In this document: in pieces, positions 20,709-20,812 of the stretch
Layout of the letters: each line of letters opens with the position of its first letter
How positions within the stretch are numbered: the first letter of the stretch is position 1
DNA from: a virus
Direction: 5' to 3' (one strand)
DNA length: 20,812 nt
Virus record (IMG/VR): IMGVR_UViG_3300032883_000209
Location: 1 to 20,812 of that record
Notes under the pieces: model-generated
What the model saw: only the letters and a program-made list of their open reading frames with translations
Databases searched by the model: none
What the model was told of the DNA's origin: nothing
Program-made: the position numbers and the translations under genes

Positions 20709-20812
20709 TTGATTTTGAAAAAGAATTGGCTGAGGCAAAATTGAGGACTGAGTATTTGCTGGCTGAATATAATAAGACATTAGGAGCAATCAGTTTCATT
20801 GAATACATGAAA
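20705..20812 (+). CDS. 5' part of a small helical protein, cut by the window edge
   Basis: ATG 20705 overlaps the previous stop (ATGA) and the frame is open to the edge, 36 codons. The product begins MIDFEKELAEAKLRTEYLLA, strongly helical and heptad-like, with a hydrophobic end part (GAISFIEYMK). It could be a short coiled-coil chaperone or lysis-associated protein. Too little is visible to decide. Confidence 0.6.
   Translation, partial: MIDFEKELAEAKLRTEYLLAEYNKTLGAISFIEYMK

Overview
This window is part of a tailed-bacteriophage (or prophage) genome, read mostly on the + strand. The clearest anchors are a large terminase (2202-3689), a 688-residue portal (4359-6425), a scaffold-like protein (7307-8176), an HK97-type major capsid protein (8256-9218), a head-tail adaptor (17229-18134) and a large P22 gp10-like tail hub (18136-19665). 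No tape measure, sheath or tail-tube gene lies between capsid and hub, which points to a short-tailed, podovirus-like particle. Promoters match the bacterial sigma-70 consensus and ribosome sites are GGAGG/AAGGAG type, so the host is a bacterium. I cannot name it. No integrase, repressor or replication gene is present, so lifestyle is open.

Layout. At 1-734 a leftward operon of small genes, one cut by the window edge, runs from a consensus promoter (706-734). At 735-1362 is a regulatory gap. It holds a rightward consensus promoter (905-932), a leader of about 100 nt and a strong intrinsic terminator (1004-1041) just ahead of the late genes, which resembles the lambda pR'/6S/tR' arrangement. 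At 1363-4280 are the packaging genes: HTH small-terminase candidate, a TTG-started small ORF over a C-rich tract, large terminase and three small proteins, two of them cysteine-rich. A second promoter-like sequence (4162-4189) and a second strong terminator (4304-4344) sit just before the portal. At 4359-10088 are portal, five small genes, scaffold, capsid and two small beta-rich virion candidates.

At 10089-16233 the head genes are interrupted by an unusual, tightly coupled cassette: three soluble glycosyltransferases (two GT-A, one GT-B), three class I SAM methyltransferases (the outer two are paralogues) and a B12-binding radical SAM enzyme. Five successive junctions use 4-nt ATGA/GTGA overlaps. 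At 16220 a protein with a textbook C2H2 zinc finger leads back into virion genes: a small structural candidate, adaptor, tail hub, two tail-appendage proteins sharing an N-terminal module, and a cut ORF at the right edge.

How it may work: the terminase, portal, scaffold and capsid genes build and fill the head, and the adaptor, hub and appendages close it and bind the host. The inserted cassette is co-oriented and apparently co-expressed with virion genes, and its enzymes have no evident membrane segments. The favoured inference is late glycosylation and methylation of a virion protein, or synthesis of a modified sugar for it. Modification of a host surface glycan is the main alternative. This cassette is the strongest candidate for an undescribed system in the window.
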